Positions 9,181-17,847 of a stretch of 64,000 nucleotides of DNA are shown here, in pieces. The stretch spans positions 372,001 to 436,000 of the forward strand of contig NZ_JAFEUU010000002.1 of assembly GCF_017355885.1 (NCBI RefSeq), given 5' to 3'. This stretch comes from Sabulicella rubraurantiaca. GTDB lineage: Bacteria > Pseudomonadota > Alphaproteobacteria > Acetobacterales > Acetobacteraceae. The notes beneath the pieces were generated by a model, which saw only the letters and a list, made by a program, of their open reading frames with translations, was not told the origin of the DNA and made no database searches. Position 1 is the first letter of the stretch, and the number at the start of each line of letters is the position of its first letter. The translations under genes were made by a program, and so were the position numbers.

Positions 9181-9501
9181 ATGGCCTGGACCTTGGATAC
9201 CCGCATTCCCGTCAGCTTCGGCGCACCACCGCCCGGGAGGGCGATGGCCTGGGTAGGGGACGACCCGCCGGCGGGCGCCGTCGCAGCCGCTGCGGTGGGG
9301 CCGGAGAGCCATGCGGCGGGCTGCGCCTGCTGTGGTGGGCGCAGCGCTGCGGCAGTGGCCCTGGACCGGCTGTTTGGCGACCGGGTGCGCGGAAGATGCC
9401 CGTGGTTCGACGCCGTCGCCGTCGCGCCTGGCGCGGTGGAGGCGGTGCGAGCGGCGTTGCGCGAGGATGCAGTGGCGGCGGCGCGGTTCCGGGAAGCGTA
9501 A
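9181..9501 (+). CDS. Small conserved-looking protein with CACC motif, unknown function
   Basis: A 106-residue protein transcribed away from the metH regulator. It starts TLDTRIPVSFGAPPPG and has HAAGCACCGGRSAAA near residues 43-57, then ALDRLFGDRVRG and a C-terminal AVRAALREDAVAAARFREA. The closely spaced cysteines plus His could hold a metal ion. The helical pattern after the CACC motif and the ARFR ending look like a conserved family that I believe occurs in Rhodospirillales, but I cannot name it. The first ATG (9181) has only a weak upstream purine stretch (TTGGGGCG); a later ATG at 9244 is possible. Real gene is likely, function unknown. Confidence 0.55.
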   Translation: MAWTLDTRIPVSFGAPPPGRAMAWVGDDPPAGAVAAAAVGPESHAAGCACCGGRSAAAVALDRLFGDRVRGRCPWFDAVAVAPGAVEAVRAALREDAVAAARFREA

Positions 9502-9510
9502 TCTCCAGGA

Positions 9511-9552
9511 GCATTTCAAGCGGTCTGAATTGTCCAGGGGCCCGGAGAATGC
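9511..9552. repeat. Palindromic repeat element, degenerate copy B
   Basis: Begins GAGCATTTCAAG and ends CCCGGAGAATGC, 42 bp against 44 bp for copy A at 4563-4606, with the same order of parts. The remaining gap up to 9732 holds no gene I can support; it is visibly poorer in GC than its surroundings. Confidence 0.4.
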
Positions 9553-9732
9553 CCCAGGCTACAGGTAGAGGCTGTTGCGCACTGGCGGGGAGATCTGCGG
9601 CGCGCCTGAGCAGCAAATCCAAGTCCACCATCCGGGCAACCGCACAAAGCCGCGCTTGGCTTCCGATGGCGTGACCACCTTGCTCGCGGGCGACGCACAG
9701 CATGATGTCATCGCCCGTAAAGCCTTGTTGGT

Positions 9733-10239
9733 TCAGTTACGCGGGAGATTGAACATCGGCCCTTCTCGATAGGAGACGCTCAGCCATTGCACCGAAGCTG
9801 CACTGCGAGGCCTGAACGGCACTATGGACGGCTCGCAACGGGGGCCTCGTTCGTGCGGGGCGCAGAATTGCACGGTGCGGATGACGATTTGGGTTCCTTG
9901 GTCACATGGCCTAAGGGTGTTGATGCTTGCATGAGCCGCGCGATCCTCCTCGGCGACGCGCCAGGCCGCCATATGAACCTCGCTGACCGAGTTCGAGATC
10001 ACCTCGATCAGTGCACGGACGTGGTCTCGGGTGCTGCCGGTGCGGTGCCGAAGCAACAGGCCGATCTGGCACCTCTCGTTGGCCTGTTGCTCGATCATCG
10101 CAGCCACACCTGCCTCCCCATCCCTCAGCTCGGTAGGGAGCGTTGCGGCTGGTGGGCTTTGAGGGTGTTGCGCCGCTGAAGTGCCGGCTGCGCAGCACAT
10201 GAGCAAAGCCCCGAGGACGGATCTCATCAAAGCGGACAC
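9733..10239 (-). CDS. Secreted hypothetical protein
   Basis: A 168-residue protein with a clear N-terminal signal peptide (MRSVLGALLMCCAAGTSAAQ region, cleavage predicted after AxA). The mature part has four cysteines in CQIG, CDQG, CAPH and CEPS contexts, which could make two periplasmic disulfides, and a WLSVSYREGP stretch near the end. No family is recognised. The open frame starts at GTG 10239; an ATG four codons in (10227) gives a neater signal peptide and may be the true start; neither has a strong ribosome binding site. Codon use is less GC-biased than neighbours. Open reading on the opposite strand is shorter and lacks a signal peptide, so this strand is preferred. Confidence 0.55.
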   Translation of the reverse strand: MSALMRSVLGALLMCCAAGTSAAQHPQSPPAATLPTELRDGEAGVAAMIEQQANERCQIGLLLRHRTGSTRDHVRALIEVISNSVSEVHMAAWRVAEEDRAAHASINTLRPCDQGTQIVIRTVQFCAPHERGPRCEPSIVPFRPRSAASVQWLSVSYREGPMFNLPRN

Positions 10240-10379
10240 GTGATTGGTTTGGGTGATTGGGCAGTGGTGAACTCACGGACCAGCGCGGCGGCAAGGCGCG
10301 GTGAGAGGCTTGTGGATGGCCCCTTTGGCTCACGGGCGACTGGACGACCGACGCCGCGGTTGGATGCAGGGAAATGGGC

Positions 10380-11681
10380 CTACCGGCTCAGCAGCGCGTC
10401 CGGCAACCAAGTGGCCAGCGCCGGGAACACCGTCAGCAGCGCCACGGTCAGCACCAGCATCGCGAAGAAGGGCAGCGAGGCCCAGGCGATCTCCGTCTGC
10501 TCCTTGCCGGTCATGGTCTGCATGACGAAGAGGTTGAAGCCGAGCGGCGGCGAGATCTCGGCCAGTTCCACCAGCAGCACGATGAAGATGCCGAACCAGA
10601 CGAGGTCGAAGCCGGCATGCTGCACCATCGGCACCACGACGCTGGTGGTCAGCACGATCATGGAGACGCCGTCCAGCGCCGTGCCAAGGATCAGGTAGAC
10701 CACGGTGAGGATGGCGATGATGGCATAGGGGCCGAGCCCGGCATCGGCCACCGCCGTCGCCAGCGCCGCCGGGATGCCGGTCAGCGCCATCGCCTTGGTG
10801 AGGAAGGCGGCGCCGGCCAGGATGAACATGATCATGCAGGACAGGCGCGTCGCGCCCGCGAGGCTGTCGAGGAAGGAGCGCCAGGAGAGGGAGCCGGTCA
10901 GCGCCGCGAGGATGAGCGCGCCGAGCACGCCGAAGGCCGCCGCCTCCGTCGCCGTGGCCCAGCCCACGAGCATGGAGCCGATGACGCCGAGGATGAGCAG
11001 CCCGCAGGGGATGAGCTGGGTGGATTGACGCAGCTTCTGCGCGAGGGACAGCCGCGGCTCCGGCGGGGGCTGCTTCGACGGGTTCAGCAGCGCCCAGACC
11101 ACGATGTAGAGCGAGAACAGCGCCATCACGATCAGCCCCGGGATCATCCCGGCGATGAAGACGCGCACGATGGAAACCTCAGCCGCCACGGCATAGACCA
11201 CCATGATGATGGAGGGCGGGATCATGATGCCCAGCGTGCCAGAGGTGGCGAGGGAGCCAATCGCCGTTCGCTCGTCATAGCCGCGGCGCATGAGCTCCGG
11301 CAGGGCGATCTTGCTGACCGTGGCGCAGGTGGCGGCCGATGAGCCGGAGACGCTGCCGAAGATGCCGCAGGCCAGCACGTTCACGTGCAGCAAGCGACCA
11401 GGCAGCCGCCGCACCCAGGGGGCGAGGCCGTTGAACAGCTCCTCCGACAGCCGGGTACGAAACAGGATCTCGCCCATCCAGATGAACATGGGGAGGGCGG
11501 CCAGGGTCCAGCTTCCGGTGCTCTCCCAGAAGGCGGAGGCGAGGAAGAGTCCCGGCGAGGGATGCACGATCATCATCGCCACCCAGCCCGTCGCGGCCAG
11601 GGACAGGGCGATCCACAGACCGGAGGCGAGCAGGAGGCAGAGCAGCACCAGCAGCAGCAGCGCGATCTCGAGCATTCCCAT
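10380..11681 (-). CDS. TRAP transporter large permease (DctM family)
   Basis: The ion-coupled transport subunit of a tripartite ATP-independent periplasmic transporter for an organic acid. The 433-residue protein is highly hydrophobic with about 12 membrane segments and family stretches such as LPMFIWMGEIL, GSVSGSSAATCATV, and SLATSGTLGIMIPPSIIMV, the last being the signature loop of DctM. It is the final gene of the dctP-dctQ-dctM set, starting 3 bp after dctQ ends. The substrate cannot be read from the permease; C4-dicarboxylates or other carboxylates are typical. Confidence 0.96.
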   Translation of the reverse strand: MGMLEIALLLLVLLCLLLASGLWIALSLAATGWVAMMIVHPSPGLFLASAFWESTGSWTLAALPMFIWMGEILFRTRLSEELFNGLAPWVRRLPGRLLHVNVLACGIFGSVSGSSAATCATVSKIALPELMRRGYDERTAIGSLATSGTLGIMIPPSIIMVVYAVAAEVSIVRVFIAGMIPGLIVMALFSLYIVVWALLNPSKQPPPEPRLSLAQKLRQSTQLIPCGLLILGVIGSMLVGWATATEAAAFGVLGALILAALTGSLSWRSFLDSLAGATRLSCMIMFILAGAAFLTKAMALTGIPAALATAVADAGLGPYAIIAILTVVYLILGTALDGVSMIVLTTSVVVPMVQHAGFDLVWFGIFIVLLVELAEISPPLGFNLFVMQTMTGKEQTEIAWASLPFFAMLVLTVALLTVFPALATWLPDALLSR

Positions 11682-11684
11682 GGC

Positions 11685-12218
11685 TCAGACCTCCGCCGAG
11701 AAGTCGCCGCGCGCGGCGCGTTCCTCGGCCGCGGCGACATAGCTGGGCTTCTGTCCCAGCAGCACGGTCACGAGTTCGTCCAGCACGGCGATGAGCAGGA
11801 TGCCGGCGCCGAGCGGGATGGCCATCTTGGGGATCCAGAGCAGGAAGGGAACGGTGCCCTGCGCCACCTCCTCGATCTCGCGCGAGAACATGGCCTCGGA
11901 GAAGGTCCAGAAGGTGATGTAGGAGCAGATCAGCGCCGCCAGCACCAGCACCGCCGCCTCGGACCAGCGGCGCGCCGGGCCGAAGCGTTCGATGACGAGG
12001 CCGACGCGGATCAGCTCGCCCCGCTTGAAGGTGTGGGCCAGGGCGAAGAAGGTGGTGGCGACGCAGAGATAGGCGACGAAGTCGTCCGCGCCGGGGAATT
12101 GGCGCCCCATCCCGCGCAGCACCACCTGCGCCATCATCGACAGGAAGATGGCGAGAAGGGACAGGGCCGCGAGCACGGCGCTCGCCCGGTAGAGAATGTC
12201 GAGCGAGCGCCGCAGCAC
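11685..12218 (-). CDS. TRAP transporter small permease (DctQ family)
   Basis: A 177-residue membrane protein with four predicted membrane segments, the accessory subunit that pairs with DctM. Family features include the AQVVLRGMGRQFPGADDFVAYL stretch after TM1-TM2 and ELIRVGLVIERFGPARR between TM2 and TM3. Starts 3 bp after the dctP stop and ends 3 bp before dctM, so the three are one operon. Confidence 0.93.
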   Translation of the reverse strand: MLRRSLDILYRASAVLAALSLLAIFLSMMAQVVLRGMGRQFPGADDFVAYLCVATTFFALAHTFKRGELIRVGLVIERFGPARRWSEAAVLVLAALICSYITFWTFSEAMFSREIEEVAQGTVPFLLWIPKMAIPLGAGILLIAVLDELVTVLLGQKPSYVAAAEERAARGDFSAEV

Positions 12219-12221
12219 GCG

Positions 12222-13202
12222 TCAGCTCCGGACCGAGCGGTAGGCCTGGATGACGCGCTGCCCGTCCTCGCCCGCGCGAGTCAGCCATTCGCGCACCATC
12301 TCGTCGCTCACGCGCTTCATGGCCTCCATGACGGAGGCATTCGCGGGGGTGACGGTGACGCCGCGCTGGGCGAGGGTTGCCTCGGCTTGGTCCTTGGCCT
12401 GCTCGGCCATCTGCCAGCCGCGCGTCTCGGCGGTGGCGGCGGCGGCGCGCAGCGCCTGCTGGTCGGCCGCGGAGAGCCCTTCCAGCGCGCGGCGATTCAC
12501 GAAGACCGCGTTGCGGGTGAAGGTGAAGCCGACCGGGGTGAAGTGACGCGCATAATCCCAGGCGGAGGTGTCCACGCCCGTGGCGGCGGAGGTGACCATG
12601 GAATTCACCACCCCGGTGGCGAAGGCCTGCGGGATCTCAGCCGCCTGCACCAGCGTCGGCGTGGCGCCGATCAGCGTGGCGAAGCGGTTGGTCATCACGT
12701 TGAAGGTGCGCATGCGCGTGCCGCGCAGGTTCTCCAGCGATTCGACCGGGAAGTTGGTGTAGAAGCCCGAGGGCGGCCACGGCACCATGTAGAGCAGCGA
12801 CAGGCCCTGGCGCTGGAACCGCGCCTCGATGAAGGGCCGCGCCGCATCCATCAGCCGTCGCGCCTCGGCGAAGGTGGTGACGAGCTGCGGGATGCCGTCC
12901 ACCTCGAAGAACGGGTCCTCATTGCCATAGGCGCTGAGCAGGATCTCGCCGAGCTGGACCTGGCCGCGCTGCGTGCCGGCCTTGATCTGCGGCATGGGCA
13001 GGAGCGAGGCGTTGCTGTGCAGCTGGACCTGCACGCGGCCGCCCGTCCCCTGCTGCACGTCCTCCAGGAAGGTGCGCACGTTGCGCGTATGGAAGTTCCC
13101 GTCCGGATAGGGAGTGGCCATCTGCCAGCGCGCCTGGGCGAAGGCCCCGGCGGAAATCGGCAGGAGCGCGGAGGCGCCCAGCAGGGAGCGGCGATTCAGC
13201 AT
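12222..13202 (-). CDS. TRAP transporter substrate-binding protein (DctP family)
   Basis: Periplasmic binding protein that delivers the substrate to the DctQM permease. It has 326 residues, a signal peptide with a twin-arginine-like NRRSLLG motif and cleavage after AFAQ, and the family segments GIPQLV, SGFYTNFPVESLENLRGTRM and later EGLSAADQQALRAAA. The start at 13202 is supported by GGAGA just upstream; the frame stays open further upstream without family similarity. The conserved Arg of TRAP binding proteins that grips a carboxylate is probably in the LRGTRMR segment, so a carboxylate substrate is likely. Confidence 0.94.
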   Translation of the reverse strand: MLNRRSLLGASALLPISAGAFAQARWQMATPYPDGNFHTRNVRTFLEDVQQGTGGRVQVQLHSNASLLPMPQIKAGTQRGQVQLGEILLSAYGNEDPFFEVDGIPQLVTTFAEARRLMDAARPFIEARFQRQGLSLLYMVPWPPSGFYTNFPVESLENLRGTRMRTFNVMTNRFATLIGATPTLVQAAEIPQAFATGVVNSMVTSAATGVDTSAWDYARHFTPVGFTFTRNAVFVNRRALEGLSAADQQALRAAAATAETRGWQMAEQAKDQAEATLAQRGVTVTPANASVMEAMKRVSDEMVREWLTRAGEDGQRVIQAYRSVRS

Positions 13203-13450
13203 CGGACTTGTCTCCATCAGTGGGGGATGGTCGGCGGCTCGGGGGCGGGCATCAAGGGGTCTTGCGGCGCGGCAGGCGCAATCCCGCGCCAAGCCTGCCC
13301 ATGCGGCGGGCCTTCGCTGCCCAGCGCGGCGGCAGGACCATGCACGCTCCCCTTCTCGCGTCCCCGGCGGAAACGCTGAGGGGTCGTTCACGAAGTGTCA
13401 ACGTGAGATTCGGGCGGGCGGGGCGTGCTGGCCCCGGCCCGACCGCATCG

Positions 13451-13888
13451 TCACCCGATATGGGTGACGAAGTGCTTCAGCTCCTCGGCCTCGTATTCCG
13501 CCTCGGCGATGCGGGCCTTCACGAGGTCGCCGATGGAGATGAGTCCGCACAGGGAGCCATTCTCCTCCAGCACCGGCAGGTGCCGGATGCGCCGGTCGGT
13601 CATGAGTTGCAGCGCGTCCGTGACAGTGGAGCGCGGCGAGACCGTGAAGAGCACGCGGGTCATGAGCTGCCCCGCCGTCATGCGCGTCACCCCCTCGCCC
13701 AAACTGGCAAGGGCGCGGACGATGTCGCGCTCGGATACGATGCCCAGGACGCCGCCATCCCGCTCGACCACCAGGACGGCGCCGATGCGGTGCTGCGCCA
13801 GGGTACGGGTGATGCTGGCGACCCCGTCATGGGTCCGCACCGAGATGACTTGGCTTCCCTTGGACTTCAGGATGTTCGCGATGATCAT
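13451..13888 (-). CDS. CBS-domain pair protein
   Basis: A 145-residue soluble protein made only of two CBS motifs (about residues 8-65 and 76-130), a Bateman module that usually binds adenine nucleotides. Visible are IGAVLVVERDGGVLGIVSERDIV in repeat 1 and RHLPVLEENGSLCGLISIGDLV in repeat 2. The start ATG at 13888 has TGGAG upstream. Role is regulatory by analogy; the partner is unknown. A second, distinct CBS-pair protein is at 49766-50188. The 248 bp between this gene's stop and dctP must hold the TRAP promoter; I see no clear operator in it. Confidence 0.92.
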   Translation of the reverse strand: MIIANILKSKGSQVISVRTHDGVASITRTLAQHRIGAVLVVERDGGVLGIVSERDIVRALASLGEGVTRMTAGQLMTRVLFTVSPRSTVTDALQLMTDRRIRHLPVLEENGSLCGLISIGDLVKARIAEAEYEAEELKHFVTHIG

Positions 13889-13959
13889 GCGCCGCTCCAT
13901 CAGATGAAGTAGCGCCCATGGTGCGACCGGGCAGGGTGGGCATGCAACCGAAATAAGCC

Positions 13960-13980
13960 CACGCATTCAATCTGTGCGTG
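13960..13980 (-). terminator. Hairpin downstream of the ABC exporter gene
   Basis: CACGCA and TGCGTG form a perfect 6-bp stem with a 9-nt loop; on the minus strand it is followed by GGGCTTATTTCGG. It lies 28 nt beyond the exporter stop codon. Confidence 0.4.
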
Positions 13981-14008
13981 CAGCACACCAGGGAAAGCGC
14001 GGGAAGGT

Positions 14009-15766
14009 TCAGACGGCGGTGCCGGTCAGCTGCGTCCGCACCAGCTCGGCGAAGCGCCCGCCTTCGCCGACGAGCTGGGCGAAGGAGCCGCGTTCGACGA
14101 TGCGGCCCTGGTCGAAGACCATGATCTCGTCCGCATCGCGCACGGTGGAAAGACGGTGGGCGATGATGAAGGTGGTGCGCCCGGCCATCAGCGCCTTCAG
14201 CGCCTTCTGCACCTTGGCCTCGGTGGCGGCGTCCAGCGCGCTCGTCGCCTCGTCCAGGATCAGCACGGGCGGGTCCTTCAGCAGCGCCCGGGCGATGGCG
14301 AGGCGCTGGCGCTGCCCACCGGAGAGGGACGCGCCGCGCTCGCCGACCATCGTCTCGTAGCCCTGGGGCTGGCGAATGATGAAGTCATGCGCCTCGGCCA
14401 TGCGGCAGGCGCGCTCGATATCCTCCTGCACTGCGTCGGGGCGGCCCACCAGCAGGTTGTCACGGATGGTACGGTTGAACAGCATGGATTCCTGGAACAC
14501 CACGCCGATGTTGCGGCGCAGGGATTCCAGCGAGATGTCGCGCAGATCCACGTTGTCCAGCAGGATCCGCCCCTCCTGCGGGTCGTAGAGGCGCTGGAGC
14601 AGCTGCATGGAGGTGGTCTTGCCCGCGCCGGTGGATCCGACCAGGGCGAAGGTCTGCCCCGGCGCAGCGCGGAAGGACACGCCGTGCAGGATCTTCTGCG
14701 AGCGGGGATAGCCGAAGCCGACCTGGTCGAATTCCACCCAGCCCTCGGCGCGGCCCATGTCCTGCGCGTCGGGCCGCTCCGGCACGGTGGAGACGGTGTC
14801 GAGCACCTGGAAGAACTCGCCGATGGAAGGGGCCTGGAACATCATGTGCGAGACGAAGGCCACCGCCCCTTCAAGCCGGCCGATCAGCAGCGTGGCGAAG
14901 CCCATGAAGGAGACGATCTCGCCCACCGTGGCAAGGCCGTTCAGGTTCAGCCACGTCCCCACCATGAAGATCATGATGACGGTGACGGTGGAGGCGGCGC
15001 GCGTCATCACGTTCACCAGCGCCCACCAGTTCAGCACCGGGAATTGCTGGTCCAGCACGCGGCGCATGATGTCGCCGAACATCTTCGCCTCGGAGGAGAG
15101 GCGGGTGAAGGATTGAACCACCACCACGTTGGTCAGCGCGTCCTGGACGTTGCCGGCCAGCTCCGAATGCAGCCCCTCCACCGCCTCCTGGGCGCGCTGC
15201 GTCTTGCGGATGACGAGGGTGGTGAGGATCGTGAAGACGATGACGAGGCCGATCAGCATCAGGCCGAGCCGCCAGTTGAGGGTGAGGGTGAGCGGCAGCA
15301 GCACCATCATCGAGACGAGCGTCGTCAGGTGCTCGCGGAAAAAGGACAGCCAGATGCCGAAGAGGTTGTCCGTGCCGCGCAGCATCACCTTCATCAGCCG
15401 CCCGGACTGCACGTCGCCGTGGAATTCCAGCGGCAGGGCCAGGACGTGCTGGAAGTAGCGGCTCATCATCGAGAGCCGGTTGCGGTGCGCCATCCGGTCG
15501 GACAGCAGCGCCACCGCCACGTTGGCGACGATGCCCGAGATGCCGACCGCGCCCCACACACCCAGGAGGACGAAGGACTCGGTCCAGACCACCTCCTCCG
15601 GGATTCGGTCGGCACGGCTCAGCAGGTCCACGACACGGCCGAACAGCACCGGTTCGAGGAACTGCAGACCCGCCAATGCGATGGCGGAGGCTGACAGCCC
15701 CATCGCCACCCAGCGGTCGCCCTTCAACTGGGCCAGGACACGCCAGTACAGCCGGAAGAATTCCAT
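14009..15766 (-). CDS. ABC exporter, NdvA/ChvA-like glucan ATP-binding permease
   Basis: A 585-residue half-transporter: six-helix membrane domain (about 1-310) followed by an ABC ATPase with Walker A GSTGAGKTT, signature LSGGQRQR, Walker B LILDEATSALD and the switch HRLSTV. Length and segments such as EPVLFGRVVDLLS, FGIWLSFFREHL, FPVLNWWALVNVM and FMGFATLLIGRLEG match cyclic beta-1,2-glucan exporters NdvA/ChvA better than lipid flippases, though a synthase gene (ndvB) is not in the window. The start ATG at 15766 is where the family begins. It is transcribed away from the TctC array. If not glucan, a general exporter role is the fallback. Confidence 0.85.
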   Translation of the reverse strand: MEFFRLYWRVLAQLKGDRWVAMGLSASAIALAGLQFLEPVLFGRVVDLLSRADRIPEEVVWTESFVLLGVWGAVGISGIVANVAVALLSDRMAHRNRLSMMSRYFQHVLALPLEFHGDVQSGRLMKVMLRGTDNLFGIWLSFFREHLTTLVSMMVLLPLTLTLNWRLGLMLIGLVIVFTILTTLVIRKTQRAQEAVEGLHSELAGNVQDALTNVVVVQSFTRLSSEAKMFGDIMRRVLDQQFPVLNWWALVNVMTRAASTVTVIMIFMVGTWLNLNGLATVGEIVSFMGFATLLIGRLEGAVAFVSHMMFQAPSIGEFFQVLDTVSTVPERPDAQDMGRAEGWVEFDQVGFGYPRSQKILHGVSFRAAPGQTFALVGSTGAGKTTSMQLLQRLYDPQEGRILLDNVDLRDISLESLRRNIGVVFQESMLFNRTIRDNLLVGRPDAVQEDIERACRMAEAHDFIIRQPQGYETMVGERGASLSGGQRQRLAIARALLKDPPVLILDEATSALDAATEAKVQKALKALMAGRTTFIIAHRLSTVRDADEIMVFDQGRIVERGSFAQLVGEGGRFAELVRTQLTGTAV

Positions 15767-15881
15767 CGCCTCACCCGGGTCGTCAGGACACCCTCTGCGC
15801 GTGGTAACGCCATGGGCCTTGCACGGCAAACGCCACTGGGCCAGCTTTGTTGGCAACGAATACGTACCAGGGAGACGTCCG

Positions 15882-16841
15882 ATGGAAGTGGGCCGCCGCA
15901 CGGCGCTCGCTCTGCCATGGCTGTGCGCTGCCCCCGCCTTTGCGCAGGGCGGCCGGCCGGCACGGCTGATCGTGCCTTTTCCCGCCGGGGGCACCACGGA
16001 TCTGCTGGCACGACTGACGACCGATCGCCTGGCGGCGCGGCTGGGACACCCGGTGGTGGTCGAGAACCGCGCCGGGGCCGCGGGTGGCGTGGCTGCCGCC
16101 GAGGCGGCGCGCGGCGACGCGGATGGCTCCACCCTGTTCCTGGCCTCCATCGGCACCGCCGCCACCAACCCGCTGGTCTATCGCCACCTGCCCTACCGCA
16201 CCGAGGACCTCGCCGAGGTGGCGGCGCTCTTCGCCCTGCCCAATGTCGCGACGGTGGCGCCGCGCGCGCCCTTCCCCGACCTCGCGGGCTTCATCGCGGC
16301 GGCGCGGGAGAAGCCGGGCGCGCTGTCCTTCGGTTCCTCCGGCGCCGGCTCGTCCCTGCACCTGACCGGCGAGATGCTGAAGCACCGGGCCGGGATCGAC
16401 CTGCTGCACGTGCCCTATCGCGGCGGCGGGCAGATGCTGACGGAACTCCTGGCCGGGCGGATCGACATCGCCTTCGGCAACCTGCCCACCGCCATCGGCA
16501 TGATCCGGGACGGGACGCTGCGCGCCCTCGCCGTGACCGGGCCGCGCCGCAACCCTGCCCTTCCCGACATCCCCACCGTGGCGGAGGCGGCGAACCTGTC
16601 CGGCTTCGCCGCGACGGTGTGGTTCGGGCTGCAGGTGCCGCGCGCCACCCCCGCCCCCGTGGTGGAGCGGCTGAACGAGGCGGCGCAGGCCATGCTGGCC
16701 GAACCCGCGGTGCGGGCCCGCCTCGCCGAGCTTGGGGTGGAGCCCATGGGCGGCAGCCCCGCCGATTTTTCCCGCTTCGTCCAGGACGAGGCCGCCGCCT
16801 GGCGTCCGGTGATCACCGGCGCCGGCATTTCCGTGGAGTGA
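15882..16841 (+). CDS. TctC-family tripartite tricarboxylate transporter binding protein (array member 1)
   Basis: Periplasmic solute-binding protein of the Bug/TctC family. It has 319 residues with an RR-containing signal peptide (GRRTALALP, cleavage near FAQ), then RLIVPFPAGGTTDLLARL, the glycine-rich loop that wraps the ligand carboxylate, VVVENRAGAAGG, LLHVPYRGGGQML and VWFGLQVP. An AGGGAG ribosome binding site precedes the ATG at 15882; upstream in-frame sequence is not family-like. First of four tandem paralogues; 7 bp separate it from the next. No TctA/TctB permease genes accompany it, as is usual for the expanded orphan TctC sets of Bordetella-type and Roseomonas-type bacteria. Confidence 0.94.
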   Translation: MEVGRRTALALPWLCAAPAFAQGGRPARLIVPFPAGGTTDLLARLTTDRLAARLGHPVVVENRAGAAGGVAAAEAARGDADGSTLFLASIGTAATNPLVYRHLPYRTEDLAEVAALFALPNVATVAPRAPFPDLAGFIAAAREKPGALSFGSSGAGSSLHLTGEMLKHRAGIDLLHVPYRGGGQMLTELLAGRIDIAFGNLPTAIGMIRDGTLRALAVTGPRRNPALPDIPTVAEAANLSGFAATVWFGLQVPRATPAPVVERLNEAAQAMLAEPAVRARLAELGVEPMGGSPADFSRFVQDEAAAWRPVITGAGISVE

Positions 16842-16848
16842 AACAAGC

Positions 16849-17847
16849 ATGCGCCTGACCCGACGCCACAGCCTGCTCGCCGCTGCCGCCCTCGCGGCGC
16901 CGGGAATTGCGAGCGCCCAGGGCCAGTGGTCGCCCAACCGGCCGGTCCGCCTCGTGGTCGGCTTCACCCCGGCAGGCACCACCGACATCGCCGCGCGCAT
17001 CATCACCGAGCCGCTGTCGCAGCGCCTGGGCCAGCAGGTGATCGTGGAGAACCGGCCCGGCGCCGGCGGCAACCTCGGCGCCGACCTGGTGGCGAAGGCC
17101 GATCCGGATGGCCACACCATCCTGATGCAGACCATCTCCTCCGGCGCGATCAACTACCAGCTCTATGGGCAGCGCATGCCTTACAAGCCGGAGGATCTCG
17201 TCGGCATCTCGCTGGTGACGCGCGTGCCCAACGCGATCTTCGTCCATCCGGGTGTGCAGGCGAACACGCTGGGCGAACTGGTGGAGCTGGCGAAGCGCAA
17301 CCCGGGGCGGATGAATATCGGCTCCTCGGGCGTCGGCACCTCGCTACACATGACCGGGGAGCTGCTGAAGCTTGCCACCGGCATCGACCTGCTGCACGTG
17401 CCCTTCCGCGGCGCGGGACCGATGCTGCAGGAGATGATCGCCGGGCGCATCCAGGTCGGCGTGGACAATCTGCCCTCCGTCGTGAACCACCTGCGCGAGG
17501 GACGGCTGCGGCCGCTCGCCGTCACCACCAAGACGCGCTCCCCCGCCATGCCGGAGGTGCCGACCACGGAGGAGGCGGGGCTGCCTTCCGTCGAGGCGAC
17601 GGCGTGGTTCGGGCTGGTCGGCCCGGCACGGATGCCGCGCGAGGCCATCCTGCGCATCAACCGCGAATGCGAGGCGGTTCTGGCCGACCCCGCCGTGTGG
17701 CGCCGCTTCGAGGAGCTGGGCGGGATGCGCGCCGACCTCGCCCCCGGCGGCGGCTCCACCCCCGAGACCTTCGACACCTTCATCCGCAACGAGGTGGCGA
17801 AGTGGTCCGACGTGGTGCGGCGCTCCGGCGCCACGGTCGAGGGATGA
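16849..17847 (+). CDS. TctC-family binding protein (array member 2)
   Basis: A 332-residue paralogue of its neighbours: signal peptide with TRRHSLLA and cleavage after ASAQ, then NRPVRLVVGFTPAGTTDIAARI, VIVENRPGAGGNLG, LLHVPFRGAGPML, the VGVDNLPS segment and ATAWFGLVGPA. The last four bases overlap the next gene in an ATGA, so members 2 and 3 are translationally coupled. Ligand unknown; carboxylates are usual for this fold. Confidence 0.94.
   Translation: MRLTRRHSLLAAAALAAPGIASAQGQWSPNRPVRLVVGFTPAGTTDIAARIITEPLSQRLGQQVIVENRPGAGGNLGADLVAKADPDGHTILMQTISSGAINYQLYGQRMPYKPEDLVGISLVTRVPNAIFVHPGVQANTLGELVELAKRNPGRMNIGSSGVGTSLHMTGELLKLATGIDLLHVPFRGAGPMLQEMIAGRIQVGVDNLPSVVNHLREGRLRPLAVTTKTRSPAMPEVPTTEEAGLPSVEATAWFGLVGPARMPREAILRINRECEAVLADPAVWRRFEELGGMRADLAPGGGSTPETFDTFIRNEVAKWSDVVRRSGATVEG

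Noticed and set aside
9787-10179. Plus-strand 130-residue open frame opposite the secreted protein
   Set aside because: No signal peptide, no family pattern and no ribosome binding site; the minus frame has a clear signal peptide.
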